From Hippophae tibetana (Eukaryota; Streptophyta; Magnoliopsida; Rosales; Elaeagnaceae): a stretch of 64,000 bases of DNA. Shown piece by piece: positions 61,891 to 64,000 of this stretch (position 1 is the first letter of the stretch; each line of letters begins with the position of its first letter). The DNA is taken from positions 23,956,001 to 24,020,000 of the forward strand of contig CM072806.1 of NCBI GenBank assembly GCA_037013495.1, written 5' to 3'. The notes beneath the pieces are model-generated. The model saw nothing but the letters and a program-made list of their open reading frames with translations. It made no database searches and was not told where the DNA came from. Position numbers and translations under genes: made by a program.

Positions 61891-62820
61891 ATGGCGGAAT
61901 CTAGAGATTTAACTACCAATTTCATATTGGAAGATTTGACGGTGAAAATGACGGAAGTTTTAACTAGAGCTCAGATCAGCTCACAACCTCCGCCAACTGA
62001 AGCGTCGACTACTCCCATTAGTATCAAGTTGGGAGGATCCAACTATGCCTTATGGTCCCAGGTGGTGGAGATGTATATCTCTGGCAAAGATAAACTGGGA
62101 TATATTAATGGGGACTTTCCTCAACCTGTTGAAACCGACCCCTCATTTAGGAGATGACGTACGGAAAATGCCATTGTCAAAGGATGGTTGATCAATTCGA
62201 TGGACCCCTCCTTAATTGCAAATTTTATCTGATTTCCAACTGCAAAACAGGTTTGGGATTCGGTGGCTACCACTTACTATGATGGCACAGACACGTCTCA
62301 AGTGTATGATCTTCACCGTCAAGTTACTCGTACGAAGCAAGCGGGTGGATCCATTGAAAAATACTACAATGACCTTCAAGGGTTGTGGCATGAAATTGAT
62401 TTCCGTCGTCCTAATCCAATGGAGTGTGCGATTGATATAAAAAATACAACTCCATCGTACAGGAAGATCGAGTGTATACCTTCCTCGATGGACTTGATGA
62501 TAGATTGGATAAAACTCGAAGTGATGTGCTTCAGATCAAACCATTCCCTACGGTGGAACAAGCCTATGGATTCGTTCGTAGGGAAGAGGTCAGGCAGACC
62601 GTGATGATCACAGGTGTAGATACGACACCCGGAGCAATTATGGCTTTTAAAGGGGTCAAGGGACACCATAATCTAATGCCACCAAAAACAGGAACTTCCT
62701 TGGGTAGCAAGAAATCCATGGGAAATCCACCATCTCTTGACATGAAATGTGGCCATTGTGGAAACTCCAAACACACCCGTGAAAACTGCTTCAAACTACA
62801 TGGGTATCCAGAATTGTAGA
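61891..62820 (+). pseudogene. Copia gag with zinc knuckle (fossil)
   Basis: The gag starts MAESRDLTTNFILEDL, then SIKLGGSNYALWSQVVEMYI and DKLGYINGDFPQP, the N-terminal domain of this Copia family. The UBN2-type core (QVWDSVATTYYDGTDTSQVY and EKYYNDLQGLWHEIDFRR) and VYTFLDGLDDRLDKTRSDV follow. A CCHC zinc knuckle, CGHCGNSKHTRENC, lies at about 62750-62792. The part order is complete but the frame is not. Confidence 0.9.
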
Positions 62821-62867
62821 ATGATCTTCAAGCACGGAAGAAACGGGACACCACTGGGCGAGCCGTT

Positions 62868-63371
62868 GTGGCTACCAATAATGCCTCACTATCCCTTACT
62901 TCTCAGGCCGAATCTTCCCAGGATCTAGGTATTTCAAGTAAAGCATTTCACATCTCTACTCGTAGTGATAATGAGGATTGGATTCTGGACTCTGGAGCCA
63001 CAGATCATATGAAATTTGACCCAAACGATCTCTCCAAAACAACCCAGCCAAGACGGAGTCGTGTTGCCAATGCAAATGGGGTCACTTATCCAGTTATAGG
63101 ACCTGGAACAGTGACCTTATCTCCTTCATTATCATTATCTAATACTTTACTTGTACCCTCTCTGTCAAACCGACTAATGTCTGTAAGTCAGGTCACTTCA
63201 GATCTTAACTGTGTAGTACTGATGTATTCTATTTTTTTCCTTCTACAGGATATTCTCACCAAGGAGATCATTGGGCGTGGTACTAGGAGAGGAGGGCTAT
63301 ATTATGTGGATGACCTCAGTTCAGGAAGAGCCAATCATATGCAAAACATTGTTGGTAACAAGGAACGATAG
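62868..63371 (+). pseudogene. Copia protease and downstream region (fossil)
   Basis: The aspartic protease motif reads WILDSGATDHM at about 62978-63010, with the DSGA active site kept. TQPRRSRVANANGVTYPVIG and SLSLSNTLLVPSLSNRLMSV follow, as in plant Copia. The segment runs on to ILTKEIIGRGTRRGGLYYVD, which leads into the pre-integrase region. Confidence 0.9.
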
Positions 63372-64000
63372 ATTTGGCTATGTCATCGTAGATTTGGGCA
63401 TCCATCATTCGGGTATTTAAAGCACCTACTCCCCAGTTTATTTTCAAATATCACACATTCAGATTTCAAATGTGATACTTGTATCCTAGCAAAAAGTCAT
63501 AGGGCGTCTTATCCTATGAGCATGAATAAAAGTGTAACTCCTTTTGCTTTAGTACATTCTGATGTTTAGGGACCTTCCCCGGTCATTACGTCATCGGGTC
63601 ATCGTTGGTTTGTTATTTTTGTTGATGATTGTACACAAATGACATGGCTTTACTTTCTCAAACATAAAGATGAAGTATTTGCTACATTTCACTTGTTTCA
63701 CACCATGGTTCAGACACAATTTTCTGAAAAAATTAAGATACTTAGGTCTGATAATGAAGGGGAGTATGTTAATCAACAATTTCGGACATACTTGGAAAAC
63801 CATGGTATTCTCCATGAAACCTCGTGTTCACAAACCCCACAACAGAATGAGACTACGGAGAGGAAGAATCGGCATATTTTAGAAACGGCTCGGGCCTTAC
63901 TAATCGGTGCACATATGCCTAATAAATACTGGAGTGATGCTATTACTACAACGGTGTATCTACTGAATCGTATGCCCACAAAAACCTTACAATTTCAGAC
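63372..64000 (+). pseudogene. Copia pre-integrase and integrase core (fossil, cut by window edge)
   Basis: The pre-integrase zinc-binding segment (HRRFGHPSFGYLKHL and CDTCILAKSHR) runs at about 63380-63510. Integrase core wording follows: ALVHSDV, GHRWFVIFVDDCTQMTWLY and KIKILRSDNEGEYVNQQF, then PQQNETTERKNRHILETARA and LLNRMPTKTLQFQ at the edge. The D-D-E positions can be recognised. Confidence 0.9.

Larger units (their letters stand above)
60640..64000 (+). mobile_element. Ty1/Copia element (RE1-like), runs off the right edge
   Basis: The 5' LTR ends at 60860 (GAATAATTTGACA). Its start is uncertain, with TGTTTGTTGGCATGTGC near 60648 one candidate. The primer-binding site follows directly, then a leader of about 1 kb, gag (61891-62820), protease (about 62980-63030), pre-integrase (about 63370-63530) and integrase core (63530 to the edge). 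The wording is that of a common plant Copia family with a SIKLGGSNYALWSQVVEMYI gag. The visible part carries about five breaks and most parts read clearly, so it looks younger than the other Copia copies here. The 3' half lies outside the window. Confidence 0.92.

Noticed and set aside
1-64000. CRISPR array, prokaryotic operon or novel defence system
   Set aside because: All recognisable parts are plant transposable elements. The only regular tandem repeat (61334-61513) has no spacers.

Overview
This is AT-rich nuclear DNA from a flowering plant, most likely a dicot. It is almost wholly old transposable elements: Ty1/Copia and Ty3/Gypsy LTR elements, solo LTRs, TRIMs, plant L1-type LINEs with an RNase H tail, a hAT-like MITE and a long foldback element. 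I see no intact host gene, rRNA gene, functional tRNA gene or prokaryotic feature. The species cannot be named from the sequence alone.

Layout. 1-7246: an old minus-strand Copia element running off the left edge, with a solo LTR of about 1.9 kb inserted in its pol region (1010-2911). 7588-9359: a second solo LTR of that family on minus. 9360-17107: Ty3/Gypsy wreckage, namely a 5' fragment of one element followed by two head-to-tail gag-plus-LTR blocks of an Athila/Tat-like element. 18209-24603: a nearly full-length minus-strand Copia element with both LTRs and a target duplication, a relative of the one at 1-7246. 25429-29254: two solo LTRs of the 1.9-kb family, one inserted head-on in the other, making a palindrome of about 3.8 kb. 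29260-41700: mostly AT-rich intergenic DNA with a scattered third Copia remnant (about 34260-37790) and a complete 319-bp TRIM (38067-38385). 41711-56697: a tandem duplication of a unit of about 7-8 kb, each copy holding a decayed LINE, a second LINE 3' end and a shared non-coding block; copy A alone carries a foldback element and a second TRIM. 57974-58334: a hAT-like MITE with a perfect 8-bp duplication. From about 60640 to the right edge: a plus-strand Copia element whose long leader holds an antisense fragment resembling the C-terminus of an NPH3-family BTB/POZ protein and a 36-bp tandem repeat.

The most useful content is the layering of events. Exact target duplications, empty sites in paralogous copies and nested insertions allow relative dating. 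Three arrangements stand out: the palindromic nested LTR pair, whose 9-bp centre is flipped relative to a simple insertion; the TRIM at 48334-48692, whose LTRs are far more diverged than the duplicated flanks that date it; and the host-gene fragment in a Copia leader. Divergence values were counted by eye and are approximate.
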